This document shows positions 20,798 to 30,410 of a DNA stretch of 64,000 nucleotides, in pieces; within the stretch, counting starts at the first letter, position 1; every line of letters starts with the position of its first letter. The notes beneath the pieces are model-generated. The model saw only the letters and a list, made by a program, of their open reading frames with translations, searched no databases and was not told the DNA's origin. The position numbers were made by a program, and so were the translations under genes. The stretch is taken from the NCBI RefSeq assembly GCF_000980875.1, contig NZ_LAYO01000103.1, forward strand, positions 36,609-100,608. The letters run 5' to 3'. Origin of the DNA: Leucobacter sp. Ag1 (GTDB lineage Bacteria; Actinomycetota; Actinomycetes; Actinomycetales; Microbacteriaceae).

Positions 20798-21451
20798 TCA
20801 GGGGCGCCGGAGCACGGCGCGCACGGGCGAGGCGTCGGCGCCCACCAGGCGCAGCGGGAACGCGATGAGCTCGCCGGACCCCTCGGGCGCGAGCGCGAGA
20901 TCCAGTCCTTCGAGCAATACGATTTCTGCGGCGATGGCCGCCCGGTGAGCCGCGAGCACGGTGTCCTGCAGCGGATCGAAGGAGTCGAGATCGATCCCGA
21001 GCAGTCGGCCTCCCTGTTCGGCGAACCAGCGCACGAACGCGGGGTCGACGCCCGGGCTCTTCGGCATCCAGTCGTTGCCGGGTACCGCGCGATGCCGCAG
21101 CAGCAGGCGTTCGACGGGCTCGGCCGAGACGTCCGCGATCCGCGCGCGGATCGCGGACTCCGGCGCGAATCTGAACGGGTCGCCCGAGCGATCGACCAGC
21201 TCGGAGACGTCGAGGACCAGGCAGGATCCGATGCAGGCGTCGAGATCGATCGACGCGGCATCGGGGGCGCCCTCGAGCACGTGGGCGGGTGCATCGATGT
21301 GCGCACCGACGTGGCCGGTGCTCGTGATGGTCTGCACGGAGACGGAGTCACCCGCGGCGATCGACCAGCGCCGCTGCAGGCGGAACGGGGCGTCGCCGGG
21401 CCAGACGGCGGTCGCACCGTCGACTGCGGGGCTGAGGTCGATGATCTGCAC
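20798..21451 (-). CDS. kynB: Kynurenine formamidase (cyclase family)
   Basis: A 217-residue metal-dependent cyclase-family hydrolase. It shows the metal-binding signature [13 protein letters not shown] (about 46-58) and the DLSPAV N-terminus typical of bacterial KynB, which removes formate from N-formylkynurenine. It starts at GTG 21451. The 40-bp gap to kynU on the same strand supports the pathway assignment. It is divergent from an Lrp-type gene across 141 bp. Confidence 0.93.
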   Translation of the reverse strand: MQIIDLSPAVDGATAVWPGDAPFRLQRRWSIAAGDSVSVQTITSTGHVGAHIDAPAHVLEGAPDAASIDLDACIGSCLVLDVSELVDRSGDPFRFAPESAIRARIADVSAEPVERLLLRHRAVPGNDWMPKSPGVDPAFVRWFAEQGGRLLGIDLDSFDPLQDTVLAAHRAAIAAEIVLLEGLDLALAPEGSGELIAFPLRLVGADASPVRAVLRRP

Positions 21452-21519
21452 GGCTTCCCTCCATCGCGAACGTGCGGTTTCGATCTCAGTCTGTCGAGAA
21501 CGCGGGATCGGCGCCGATA

Positions 21520-21557
21520 ATCCGGAAATCTTCCAACCTTCGGTGGATCATCCGGAT
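21520..21557. promoter_or_regulatory. Candidate Lrp/AsnC operator in the kynB intergenic region
   Basis: Two copies of ATCCGGA (21520-21526 and the palindrome ATCCGGAT at 21550-21557), 30 bp apart in a relatively AT-rich stretch, lie between kynB and the divergent Lrp-type gene. Spaced repeated sites of this kind are common for Lrp/AsnC regulators such as KynR. The assignment is by eye. Confidence 0.35.
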
Positions 21558-21592
21558 AGGCTTCAGCATGACCCGCCCATCTGGAGGAGCCC

Positions 21593-22054
21593 GTGAACAC
21601 TTTCCCGCTCACCGACACCGACCGCGCGATCCTGTCGGAGCTCGCCGCCGACGGTCGCCTGGCCTACACCGAGCTCGCCGCGCGGGTCGGGCTCCCGGTC
21701 TCGACCTGCCATGGCAGGGTCCGAGCACTCGAAGCGGCGGGCGTGATCCGCGGCTACCACGCCGAGATCGACCCCGACGTGACCGGGGCGAGCGTCCACG
21801 CCCTCATCCTGCTCCGGGTCCTCAGCCACGAGCGCAACCGAATTCCGGCGCTCGCCGAGGAACTCCGCCGGGTGCCCGGGGTGCAGCAGGTCTATCTGAT
21901 CGGCGGCGATCGGGACTTCGTGCTCCACGTCGCGTGCGCGAGCGTGCCCGCGCTGCGCGATCTGATCGCGCGGCACATCGGATCGAATCCCGCGCTCGCC
22001 CAGTCCCAGACACAGATCGTCTTCGACCACTTCCGCGGCCTCAGTCCGGTCTGA
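21593..22054 (+). CDS. Lrp/AsnC family transcriptional regulator
   Basis: A 153-residue protein: N-terminal helix-turn-helix (about 8-60, [24 protein letters not shown]) and a C-terminal ligand-binding RAM domain (about 68-145), including [14 protein letters not shown]. The start is GTG 21593 behind GGAGGAG. Divergent from kynB, it is likely the local activator or repressor of the kynurenine operon, comparable to KynR in other bacteria. It ends 5 bp from the convergent cydC stop. Confidence 0.92.
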   Translation: MNTFPLTDTDRAILSELAADGRLAYTELAARVGLPVSTCHGRVRALEAAGVIRGYHAEIDPDVTGASVHALILLRVLSHERNRIPALAEELRRVPGVQQVYLIGGDRDFVLHVACASVPALRDLIARHIGSNPALAQSQTQIVFDHFRGLSPV

Positions 22055-22059
22055 CCTGC

Positions 22060-23739
22060 TCAGAGCACGATGCGGCGCGCCCGCACCCCCTCGGGCAGTT
22101 CGGTGTGGGTGATCAGGATCGCGGCGCGGTCGTCCGGCAGCGCCCCGAGCAGGTCGGCGAGCAGCGCGTCGGCGACCTCCCGGTCGACTCCCGCCGTCGG
22201 CTCGTCGAGGATCACGACCGGGAACTCCGCGAGGATCGCCCGGGCCAGCGCGATGCGCTGCGCCTGGCCTCCCGAGACGAGCGCCCCGCGCTCGCCCACT
22301 TCCGCGTCGAGCCCACCGCGCGCACGTGCCCAGTCGCCGAGGCGCACACGATCGAGCACGGCCAGCAGCTCGTCGTCGCTCGCCTCAGGCTTCGCGAACT
22401 TGAGGTTCTGCCGGAGATCCGCGTCGAAGAGGTGCGGGGTCTGCTCGCAGAGCCCCACGGCGGCCCGCACCTCCGTCTGAACGAGGTCGCGCGCCTCCCG
22501 CCCGCGGATCGCGTACGAGCCGGAGTAGTCGAGGAACCGCACGAGCGCGGCCGCGAGCGTGCTCTTCCCCGCGCCGCTCTCGCCCGACACCACCAGCGTC
22601 TCGCCCGGGTGCAGCGCGAAGCTCACCTCGGAGAACGCGGGTCCGGCGGAGCCCGGGTGCGCGGCGGAGAGGTTGCGGACCTCGAGCAGCGGGGCACGCG
22701 GATCCGCCGCGGGAACCGCGGAACGATCGCCCGCATCATCGACGGGGATCTCGGCCGGCAGCGGAGTCTCGATCAGCTCGGCGACCCGCTCGGCGCTCGC
22801 CAGTGCGGTGCGTCGCGCCACGAACGCCGTCGGTACGAGCGCGAACACCTCGAACACCGCGGCCGGGACCACGACCGCCGCTGCGAACAGGGGGGCGGAG
22901 AGCCCCTGCCCGGTCGCCGGCGCGAGCAGCAGGAGGATCGCGATCGAGGCGATCCCGGAAGCGGCCCCGAGCACGGCCGCGCTGAGTCCGGCGGCCCGAG
23001 CCCGGCGCAGCTGCACGCGGGACAGCTCGGCCTCGGCCGCGGAGATCCGTTCCCGCTGCCGGTCCAGCGCGCCGAACGCCGCGAGGGCTTCGGCCGCGCG
23101 GAAACGCTCCAGCAGCGCGTCCAGCAGGGTCGCGCGCGCGGCGCCCAGTTCGCGATCGCTCTCGGCCGCGATCCTGGAGGACCAGCGGACCGCGAGCACA
23201 CCCGCCCCCGCGAGCGCCAGGGCGAGGATCAGCGCGGCGAGCGGTGACACGATCGCGACCGCGATCAGGGAGAGACCGATGACGATGCTGCTCGTCACGA
23301 TCGGCTGACGGACGCGGAGCGGAAGGTCCTGCAGCTGGTCGACGTCGTCGACGAAGGCGCCGAGAACCTCGCCCCGACGCCGATCCTCGATCGCGCCGGG
23401 GATCCTGGGGACGAGGCGCTCGTAGGCATGCACGCGGAGATCGGAGAGCTGGGTGAGCGCCGCCCGGTGGCTGGCGAGCCGCTCCGCATAGCGGAACGCG
23501 GCCCGGCCGATCGCGAGCGCGCGCACGCCCACGATCGCGAAGGTCAGATGCAGGATGGGGGGCTGCTCCCCCGCACGCACGATCAGCCACATGCTCAGCG
23601 CGAGCAGGCCGACCACGCAGGCGTCGGCGAGCACCCCGAGGGCGACCCCGGGTGCGCGCTTCGACCGCTCGGGCAGGGCCAGCGCGATGACCCGCTCGAG
23701 CGGAGTCGCATCTCGCTCGAGCGCGACGGAACGGGTCAT
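22060..23739 (-). CDS. cydC: Thiol reductant ABC exporter subunit CydC
   Basis: A 559-residue half-transporter: a membrane domain (about 1-320) and an ATPase domain with Walker A GESGAGKST, signature VSGGQAQRIALARAI and Walker B VVILDEPTAGVD. CydDC exports glutathione or cysteine in E. coli and is needed for cytochrome bd assembly; in actinobacteria the thiol exported is less clear. Its ATG overlaps the cydD stop by 4 bp, and it ends the cydABDC operon. Confidence 0.93.
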   Translation of the reverse strand: MTRSVALERDATPLERVIALALPERSKRAPGVALGVLADACVVGLLALSMWLIVRAGEQPPILHLTFAIVGVRALAIGRAAFRYAERLASHRAALTQLSDLRVHAYERLVPRIPGAIEDRRRGEVLGAFVDDVDQLQDLPLRVRQPIVTSSIVIGLSLIAVAIVSPLAALILALALAGAGVLAVRWSSRIAAESDRELGAARATLLDALLERFRAAEALAAFGALDRQRERISAAEAELSRVQLRRARAAGLSAAVLGAASGIASIAILLLLAPATGQGLSAPLFAAAVVVPAAVFEVFALVPTAFVARRTALASAERVAELIETPLPAEIPVDDAGDRSAVPAADPRAPLLEVRNLSAAHPGSAGPAFSEVSFALHPGETLVVSGESGAGKSTLAAALVRFLDYSGSYAIRGREARDLVQTEVRAAVGLCEQTPHLFDADLRQNLKFAKPEASDDELLAVLDRVRLGDWARARGGLDAEVGERGALVSGGQAQRIALARAILAEFPVVILDEPTAGVDREVADALLADLLGALPDDRAAILITHTELPEGVRARRIVL

Positions 23740-25439
23740 TCGGCGTCTCCGATCCGGACCACGCGGTCCGCCGAGGCGAGCAGCGCCGCCCGGTGGCTGA
23801 TGACGAGCACCGCGCGCCCGGCTTCCGCCTCGGCGCGGAGCGCTTTGGCGAGCACGGCCTCGTTCTGCGCATCGAGCGCGGAGCTCGGCTCGTCCAGGAC
23901 GAGGGCGTGCGCGCCGGTCTCGTCGGCGCGGTAGAGCGCGCGGGCGACGGCGACGCGCTGCGCCTGTCCGCCCGACAGGCCGGAGCCGCCCGCGCCCAGC
24001 GGGGTCCGGGCATCGAGATCCCCGAGCCCGACCCGCCCGAGCACGCGCTCCGCACGCTCGTCGTCGATCCGGTCGGCACCGAGCGCGAGGTTCTCGGCGA
24101 CGGTGCCCTGCAGCAGGTCCGGGCGCTGCCCGCTCCAGGCGATCGCACCGGAGTGCGCGGCCGACCCGGTGCTGGGTTCGAGGAACCCGAGGAGCGTCGC
24201 GACGAGGCTCGTCTTGCCGGCGCCGGACGGCCCCGCGAGCGCCACTACTTCGCCCGGTGCGACCTCGAAGCTCACCGGGCCGACGACGGCGCGGTCGCCG
24301 CGGTGCACCACGACCTCGTCGAAGCGGATCCCCCGGTGTCCGGGCCCGGGCTCGGCACGGACGTCGGCCGGGGCCCCGCTCGCGCCTCCGGTCGCAGCCG
24401 CGTCAGCGCTGCGGGAGCTCGGAGCACCAGGGCCGTCGACGATCGCGAACACGGCGCCGACCGCGGCGAGCCCCTCCGCCGAGGCGTGATAGGCCGCGCC
24501 GACCTGTCGGATGGGCGCGAAGGTCTCGGGCAGCAGGAGCAGCACGAAGAGGCCGAGCCCGAGCGGGAATCCACCGCTGACGAGCCGGGTGCCGACGGTG
24601 ACCGCGACCAGCGCGATCGAGAAGGTGCCCGCAAGATCGAGCACGAAGCCCGAGAGGAAGGTGACGCGCAGGACCTGCATGGTGCGGGAGCGGTACTCGC
24701 CGGTCTCGCGCGCGATGCGCTCGCTCTGCCGCGATTCGCGACGGAAGATCTTGAGCGTGGGCAGGCCCTCGACCGCGTCGAGGAACGAGCGCGAGAGCCG
24801 GTTCAGCTGCGACCACTGGCGATCCTGCACCCGCTGGGTCGCGAGTCCGATGAGGATCATGAAGATCGGGATGACCGGGAACACCACGAGCACGGTGATC
24901 CCGCTCACCGGGTCGGCGAGCAGCACCGTGAGCACGAGGATCGGCGTCGCGCATGCCGCGAGGATCAGCTGCGGCAGGTAGCCCGAGAAGTAGCCGTCCA
25001 GCGCGTCGAGGCCGCGTCCGAGGGACACGGCGCGTTCCGCTTCGGACCGGCCGTCCGTCGCCAGAGGCGAACGGGAATCGAGCGCATCGAGCGCGGCGGT
25101 GCGGAGCTGGGACTTCGCAAGCACCGCGCCGCGCGCCGCGAGGCGATCCATCGCGAAGCCCGCGCCGGTGCGCACGACCAGCGCGACGCCGGCCGCGAGC
25201 AGCAGCATCGGCAGATCGGCGACGGATGACGAGCCCTCGGCGACGCGCCCGCCCGCCGCGCTCGCGGCCCCTCCCGGGATCCCGAGAGCGGGCAACGCGA
25301 CCGCGGTGATCGCCTGCGCCAGGAACCAGCACCAGGCGACCACCGCGAGCGTGCGGACCACGCCGAGGACCGCTCCGATCGCCAGCACGCTGCGGGCGGC
25401 CCGCGCCGTCCGCAGCAGCCGGGGATCGAGTGGTTTCAT
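23736..25439 (-). CDS. cydD: Thiol reductant ABC exporter subunit CydD
   Basis: A 567-residue half-transporter, the partner of CydC. It has six membrane segments in the first 330 residues, then an ATPase domain with Walker A GPSGAGKTS, signature LSGGQAQRVAVARAL and Walker B LVLDEPSSALD. It begins 11 bp after cydB. Cyt bd biogenesis is the expected role. Confidence 0.93.
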   Translation of the reverse strand: MKPLDPRLLRTARAARSVLAIGAVLGVVRTLAVVAWCWFLAQAITAVALPALGIPGGAASAAGGRVAEGSSSVADLPMLLLAAGVALVVRTGAGFAMDRLAARGAVLAKSQLRTAALDALDSRSPLATDGRSEAERAVSLGRGLDALDGYFSGYLPQLILAACATPILVLTVLLADPVSGITVLVVFPVIPIFMILIGLATQRVQDRQWSQLNRLSRSFLDAVEGLPTLKIFRRESRQSERIARETGEYRSRTMQVLRVTFLSGFVLDLAGTFSIALVAVTVGTRLVSGGFPLGLGLFVLLLLPETFAPIRQVGAAYHASAEGLAAVGAVFAIVDGPGAPSSRSADAAATGGASGAPADVRAEPGPGHRGIRFDEVVVHRGDRAVVGPVSFEVAPGEVVALAGPSGAGKTSLVATLLGFLEPSTGSAAHSGAIAWSGQRPDLLQGTVAENLALGADRIDDERAERVLGRVGLGDLDARTPLGAGGSGLSGGQAQRVAVARALYRADETGAHALVLDEPSSALDAQNEAVLAKALRAEAEAGRAVLVISHRAALLASADRVVRIGDAE

Positions 25440-25450
25440 CTCGGATCAGC

Positions 25451-26479
25451 CTAGTGGGCGGCTGCCGGGATGTGGGTCCGCGAGATGCGCTTGCGGAACA
25501 CCCAGTAGGTCCAGCCCTGGTAGGCCAGCACCAGCGGCATGGTGAACACCGCGACCCAGGTCATGAGCTCGAGCGTCTTCTGCGAGCTCGCCGCGTCCGC
25601 GATCGACATGGACAGGGCGGGATCGGTGCTCGAGATCATCACGTTCGGGAAGAGCGCGGCGAAGATCGTGAGCAGCGCGAACGCGATCGTGACCGCGTTG
25701 CCGGCAAAGGCGATGCCCTCGCGGCCGCGGAGGTTCGCGATCAGGCCCACGATGAACGCCACCGCGGCCACCACGGCCAGCGCGGCGATCAGCACGACGT
25801 TCGGGTGGGCCCCGTGCATCAGCACGGTCCAGACGAGGAACGCCGCCGCCGCGACCAGGGTCACGATCCCGACCTTCGTCGCCAGTGCACGAGCCCGGGT
25901 GCGCACTTCGCCCTCGGTCTTGAGCGCGATGAACACCAGGCCGTGGGTGAAGCAGAGCAGCGTCAGCGTGACGCCGCCGAGCAGGCCGTAGGGGTTCAGC
26001 AGCGTGAGCAACGAGCCGGTGTAGATCCACCCGCCCGTCGAGAGCTCCTCGATGGGCAGCCCCTGCACCAGGTTCGCGAACGCGGTGCCCCAGAGCAGCG
26101 GCGGGAGCAGCGAGCCCCAGAAGATGAACTGGTCGAACCAGCGGGTCCACTCCCGGCCCTTGCCCTGGTGGCGGTACTCGAACGAGACGCCGCGCAGGAT
26201 CAGCGCCACGAGGATCAGCAGCAGCGCCAGGTAGAAGCCCGAGAACATCGTCGAGTACCACTCGGGGAACGCCGCGAAGAGGCAGGCGCCGGCGACGATG
26301 AGCCAGGTCTCGTTCAGATCCCAGACGGGGCCGATGGTGTTGATGAGCACGCGGCGGTCGGTGTCGTCCTTGCCGAGGAACGGCAGGGCCATGCCGACGC
26401 CGAAGTCGAAGCCGTCGAGCACGAAGTACCCGATGAGCATGACGCCGACGATGAGAAACCAGATGGTGGTGAGTTCCAT
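25451..26479 (-). CDS. cydB: Cytochrome d ubiquinol oxidase subunit II
   Basis: A 342-residue integral membrane protein with about eight segments. It starts MELTTIWFLIVGVMLIGYFVLDGFDFGVG, the hallmark CydB N-terminus with the GFDFG motif (split here for reading), and includes NEVW-like WDLNETWLI. It forms the membrane core of the bd oxidase with CydA. It lies 12 bp after cydA. Confidence 0.95.
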   Translation of the reverse strand: MELTTIWFLIVGVMLIGYFVLDGFDFGVGMALPFLGKDDTDRRVLINTIGPVWDLNETWLIVAGACLFAAFPEWYSTMFSGFYLALLLILVALILRGVSFEYRHQGKGREWTRWFDQFIFWGSLLPPLLWGTAFANLVQGLPIEELSTGGWIYTGSLLTLLNPYGLLGGVTLTLLCFTHGLVFIALKTEGEVRTRARALATKVGIVTLVAAAAFLVWTVLMHGAHPNVVLIAALAVVAAVAFIVGLIANLRGREGIAFAGNAVTIAFALLTIFAALFPNVMISSTDPALSMSIADAASSQKTLELMTWVAVFTMPLVLAYQGWTYWVFRKRISRTHIPAAAH

Positions 26480-26491
26480 GATCGTGATCTC

Positions 26492-27940
26492 CTAATAGAC
26501 CGTCTGCAGCTTCGACGCGTCGGCATCCGCGTCGTCGTCGCCGTCCGCGGACAGGTCGGGGGTACCGACCTTCGCGGCCTTCGTGATGAGCTTGAACTCG
26601 ACGACCGCGAGCGAGCCGTAGACCAGTGTGAACACGATGAGCGACACCAGCACCGCCCAGCCGGGCACCCCCGGCGAAACGCCCGACGCGGTGGTCATCA
26701 CCCCGAACACGAGCCAGGGCTGACGACCCATCTCGGTGAAGATCCAGCCCACGAGGGACGCGACCATCGGAATGGGGGCGGTCCAGATCGCCACGCGCCA
26801 GGCCCACGCCGGAACCTCGCGGTTCTTGCGCGTCAGCCAGAGGCCCGCGATCGAGACGAGCGTCGCGAGGCCGCCGAGGCCGATCATCCAGCGGAAGGCC
26901 CAGTAGGTCACCCAGACGATCGGCACGAAGGAGCCGTCGGTCGGGCAGGTGAGCAGCGTCGAGTCCGCTCCGCAGAACTGCTGCGTGTACTGCGCCTGCA
27001 GGTCGCGGATGCCTTCGACGCTCCCGGTGAAGTTGCCGTTCGACAGGAAGGACAGCAGGTACGGGATGCGGATCGAGAAGATCTCGTGCGCCCCGTCCGG
27101 CGTGCCCCAGCTGAAGATCGAGAACGAGGCGTCCGCGCCGGAGCCCGTGTTGTAGAAGGCTTCCGCGGCCGCCATCTTCATCGGCTGGGTCTGCGTCATC
27201 ACCATGCCGAGCGAGTGCCCGGTCAGACCGACGCCCGCGAAGGCGAGGATGTTCGCCCAGAGGCCGAATCGCAGGCCCGTGCGCATGTCGTCGACGAACT
27301 GGTTGCGCTTGAGGTGCCATGCGGCGACGGCGACCATGACGCAGGCGGCGAACATGATCGACGCGAAGATCGTGTGCGGGAACTGGTGGGTGGCCACCGG
27401 GTTCAGCAGCACGGCTCCGATGTCGGTGAGCTCGGCACGGCCCTTCTCGGCGTTGATCTCGAAACCGACGGGGTTCTGCATGAACGCGTTGGCGGCGAGG
27501 ATGAAGTAGGCCGAGAGCATCGTCGCGATCGACGTGAGCCAGATGGAGGCGAGGTGCAGCCCCTTGGGCAGCTTGTCCCAGCCGAAGATCCAGAGACCGA
27601 TGAAGGTGGCCTCCAGGAAGAAGGCGATGAGGCCCTCCATGGCGAGGGGCGCGCCGAAGATATCGCCGACGAAGCGGGAGTAGTTCGACCAGTTCATGCC
27701 GAACTGGAACTCCTGCACGATGCCGGTGACGACGCCCATCGCGAAGTTGATGAGGAAGATCTTGCCGAACAGCTTGGTCAGGCGGAGGTACTTGGCCTTG
27801 CCCGTCCGGTACCAGCAGGTCTGCAGGATCGCAACGAGGAACGCAAGGCCGATAGTGAGCGGAACGAAGAGGAAGTGATACAGCGTGGTCAGCCCGAATT
27901 GCCATCGGGCCAGCGTGAGCGCATCGAGGAAGTCGTTCAT
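26492..27940 (-). CDS. cydA: Cytochrome d ubiquinol oxidase subunit I
   Basis: A 482-residue haem-binding subunit of cytochrome bd, the high-affinity quinol oxidase used at low oxygen or under stress. It begins MNDFLDALTLARWQFG, with His22 in LYHFLF as the likely b595 ligand, and has GRQPW (conserved quinol-site motif) about residue 390. The Q-loop is short, as in actinobacteria and Firmicutes. The ATG at 27940 was chosen over an upstream in-frame ATG because it gives the family start and has GGAG 8 nt ahead. It leads cydABDC. Confidence 0.96.
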   Translation of the reverse strand: MNDFLDALTLARWQFGLTTLYHFLFVPLTIGLAFLVAILQTCWYRTGKAKYLRLTKLFGKIFLINFAMGVVTGIVQEFQFGMNWSNYSRFVGDIFGAPLAMEGLIAFFLEATFIGLWIFGWDKLPKGLHLASIWLTSIATMLSAYFILAANAFMQNPVGFEINAEKGRAELTDIGAVLLNPVATHQFPHTIFASIMFAACVMVAVAAWHLKRNQFVDDMRTGLRFGLWANILAFAGVGLTGHSLGMVMTQTQPMKMAAAEAFYNTGSGADASFSIFSWGTPDGAHEIFSIRIPYLLSFLSNGNFTGSVEGIRDLQAQYTQQFCGADSTLLTCPTDGSFVPIVWVTYWAFRWMIGLGGLATLVSIAGLWLTRKNREVPAWAWRVAIWTAPIPMVASLVGWIFTEMGRQPWLVFGVMTTASGVSPGVPGWAVLVSLIVFTLVYGSLAVVEFKLITKAAKVGTPDLSADGDDDADADASKLQTVY

Positions 27941-27963
27941 ATGACACTCCAGGGTGCGGGCGC

Positions 27964-27994
27964 GCACTCACTATGGAGCGCACTCCCATAGTGA
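27964..27994. promoter_or_regulatory. Inverted repeat just upstream of cydA
   Basis: A perfect 11-bp inverted repeat, ACTCACTATGG-N9-CCATAGTGAGT, beginning 24 nt before the cydA ATG. It could be an operator for a redox regulator or a stem-loop in the leader. It does not match the Rex consensus (TTGTGAA-N4-TTCACAA). Confidence 0.6.
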
Positions 27995-28176
27995 GTTCCG
28001 GCTGGGGATGGTGATTCCCCGCAGAGCTACCGAACGGTGTCCGGTCACTGTCTATTTTCCGCTTCCTGGGGGTTCACTGCAAATACATCTTGACGTCGAA
28101 CAACACCTGGATCAGGGATTTCTTCACGTCGAGCGACATGTCACCCGGCACCCCCGTCTCTGCCTAGGATGGACTG

Positions 28177-29226
28177 GTGACTGATCCCGCCATTCCCGAT
28201 TCCCGGCCGAGACTCGCAGCCCGGACCGAGGACTGGGTGCACTCCCGCCGCGAGAAGCGGGCGAAGGCCCGCGGCAAGCTGCCCGCGGTGATCCCCTACA
28301 TCGGCTACGGATCGACCGAGTGGGTGCGCGTGCTCGGCCGCGTGCTCTATCTGAAGCCCGCCGCGCACGAGCAGAGCCGCTTCCGATCGGACGTGGCCGA
28401 GGTCTCGCGCGTGCGCGGCTGGCGCACCTTCACGAGCCTGCACGTGCCGCACCAGCGGGTGCAGGTGCTGATCGACGGCGAACCGCACGCGGAGGTCGAG
28501 GCGGATCGCGGCGGCGTGGTCGACGCGAACGTGCGCGCGGCGCTGTCGCCGGGCTGGCACACCATCGGGCTCCGCATCGCCGACGAGGAGCCCGCCGAGG
28601 CGCCCGTCTACATCGTCGACCCCGCGGCCCGCTTCGGCGTCCTCTCGGACGTCGACGACACGATCCTGATCACCGCCCTGCCGAAGCCGCTCGTCGCCGC
28701 GTGGAACAGTTTCGTGCTCGACGAGCACGCCCGGTCGGCGACGCCCGGCATGGCCGTGATGCTCGACCACCTGATGGCGGCCCACCCCGGCTCCCCCGTC
28801 ATCTATCTCTCCACCGGCGCGTGGAACGCGGCACCCGCGCTCAGCCGCTTCATGGCGCGCAACCTCTACCCCATGGGGCCGCTGCTGCTCACCGACTGGG
28901 GCCCGACCCACGATCGCTGGTTCCGCAGCGGCAAGGAGCACAAGCGCCGCGAGCTCCGCCGTCTCGCGCGCGAGTTCCCCGAGGTGAAGTGGGTGCTGTT
29001 CGGCGACGACGGCCAGCACGACGAGTCGCTCTACCACGAGTTCGCGACCGCGCACCCCGAGAACGTCGCCGCCGTCGCGATCCGGCAGCTCTCGGTCGGC
29101 GAGGCCGTACTGGCCGGCGGCCGTTCGAAGGCCCGCCTGCACCGCAGCGTGAGCGGAGTGCCCTGGATCTACGGACCCGACGGCGCCACGCTGCGCGAGG
29201 AGCTGCGCAAGCTGGGACTGCTGTGA
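28177..29226 (+). CDS. DUF2183/App1-like phosphatidate phosphatase family protein
   Basis: A 349-residue soluble protein of the App1 (DUF2183) family, whose yeast member dephosphorylates phosphatidate. The HAD-like catalytic core is visible as VLSDVDDTILIT (about 150-160, DxDxT), followed by IYLSTGAWN and WVLFGDDGQHDESLY. The N-terminal region (about 30-145) is the usual beta-rich extension. It starts at GTG 28177 and overlaps the next gene by GTGA. Its bacterial substrate is unknown; a membrane-lipid role is inferred. Confidence 0.87.
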   Translation: MTDPAIPDSRPRLAARTEDWVHSRREKRAKARGKLPAVIPYIGYGSTEWVRVLGRVLYLKPAAHEQSRFRSDVAEVSRVRGWRTFTSLHVPHQRVQVLIDGEPHAEVEADRGGVVDANVRAALSPGWHTIGLRIADEEPAEAPVYIVDPAARFGVLSDVDDTILITALPKPLVAAWNSFVLDEHARSATPGMAVMLDHLMAAHPGSPVIYLSTGAWNAAPALSRFMARNLYPMGPLLLTDWGPTHDRWFRSGKEHKRRELRRLAREFPEVKWVLFGDDGQHDESLYHEFATAHPENVAAVAIRQLSVGEAVLAGGRSKARLHRSVSGVPWIYGPDGATLREELRKLGLL

Positions 29227-30335
29227 GCGCCGGCGCCGCGGGCTTCTCGGGATCCGAGCCGCCGCAGACGCGGCAGTGGCGGCGGGCCTCGCGCAACCTC
29301 ACCGGACGCTTCACCGTCAACGAACGCGCGCCGCTGCTCCAGGTTGCCAAAGCGACGGTCGCCGCGATCCTGACCTGGTTCGTCTGCCTCCTCATCTTCC
29401 CCGAGCAGCTGCCGATCTTCGGCGCGATCGCCGCGCTGCTCTGCGTGCAGGAGAGCGTCGACGCCTCGCTCACCCGGGGGATCGAGCGCGTCGTCGGCGT
29501 GCTGCTCGGCGTCTCGGTCGCGATCGGCGCGGGCAGCATCTTCGGCGCCCAGTCCTGGCTCTTCATCCTCGCCTTCGTCGTGGCCATGGCGGTCGGCTGG
29601 CTGCTCCGCATGAGCAACAGCTCGATGAACCAGATCGCCATCTCGGCGCTCCTCATGATCGCCCTCGGCGGTCTGCACCTCGGCTACGGCGTCGAGCGCC
29701 TCGTCGAGACCGCGATCGGCGCGGCGATCGGCGTCATCGTCAACGCGGCGATCGTCGCGCCCGTGCGCACCACCTCGGTCCGGTCGAAGATCAGCGAGCT
29801 GACCCTCGATGCGGCCGCAGCACTGCGGCGGCTGGCGGACGCGCTCGCCGAGCCCCGCGACGAGGCCTGGCTGGACGACATGCTCACCCGGGCCCGCACG
29901 CTGCAGCAGAAGCGCTCCGACGTGCACGCGCTGCTGCGGCGCGCACGCGAGAGCCTGCGCCTGAACCCGCGCGGACCCCGGCACCGCGAGGCCCTCGCAG
30001 CCGACGACGCGCTGTTCGAGCGGCTGCAGCCGATCGTCACGCAGGTCATCGGCATGTCGCGCGCGGTCTACGACCTGTACGATCCCGAACTCGTCGAGGA
30101 CCCTTCGGTCGCCGGCATGGTCGAGGAGATGCGCCGCGCGGCGCACGACCTCGAGCTGCTCGCGCACCCGGCGGGTGAGAGCGATCCTACGGGCGACGAG
30201 ACAGAGGCCGAGCCGCTCGCTCTCACGCAGCCGTACACGATCCCGCGCCCGCACCCCGTCCACTGGGTGCTCATCGGATCGCTGATGGAGGATCTGCGCC
30301 GCGTGCGCGGCCGTATCACCGGAGACCTTCCGTAG
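29223..30335 (+). CDS. FUSC/aromatic-acid exporter-like membrane protein
   Basis: A 370-residue protein with an N-terminal block of about six closely spaced membrane segments (about 40-180; for example LLQVAKATVAAILTWFVCLL), typical of the FUSC/ArAE-like superfamily, then a long helical cytoplasmic region with charged heptads. The GTG at 29223 overlaps the App1-like gene stop by 4 bp. The substrate is unknown; half-size proteins of this family may act as dimers or hexamers. Confidence 0.78.
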   Translation: MSAGAAGFSGSEPPQTRQWRRASRNLTGRFTVNERAPLLQVAKATVAAILTWFVCLLIFPEQLPIFGAIAALLCVQESVDASLTRGIERVVGVLLGVSVAIGAGSIFGAQSWLFILAFVVAMAVGWLLRMSNSSMNQIAISALLMIALGGLHLGYGVERLVETAIGAAIGVIVNAAIVAPVRTTSVRSKISELTLDAAAALRRLADALAEPRDEAWLDDMLTRARTLQQKRSDVHALLRRARESLRLNPRGPRHREALAADDALFERLQPIVTQVIGMSRAVYDLYDPELVEDPSVAGMVEEMRRAAHDLELLAHPAGESDPTGDETEAEPLALTQPYTIPRPHPVHWVLIGSLMEDLRRVRGRITGDLP

Positions 30336-30410
30336 CCGCGGCCCGCGCACGGACACCCGGTCCGCTTCGGAGATACGTTTTCGATATCAGCGGCTGGCTA
30401 GGCTGCGGCC

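Noticed and set aside
19486..21618. A kynureninase with a 287-residue N-terminal extension
   Set aside because: The extension is an off-frame reading of kynB; kynureninase begins at 20757 with the family N-terminus.
27964..27994. Rex binding site at cydA
   Set aside because: The dyad ACTCACTATGG-N9-CCATAGTGAGT lacks the TTGTGAA/TTCACAA core of Rex sites.
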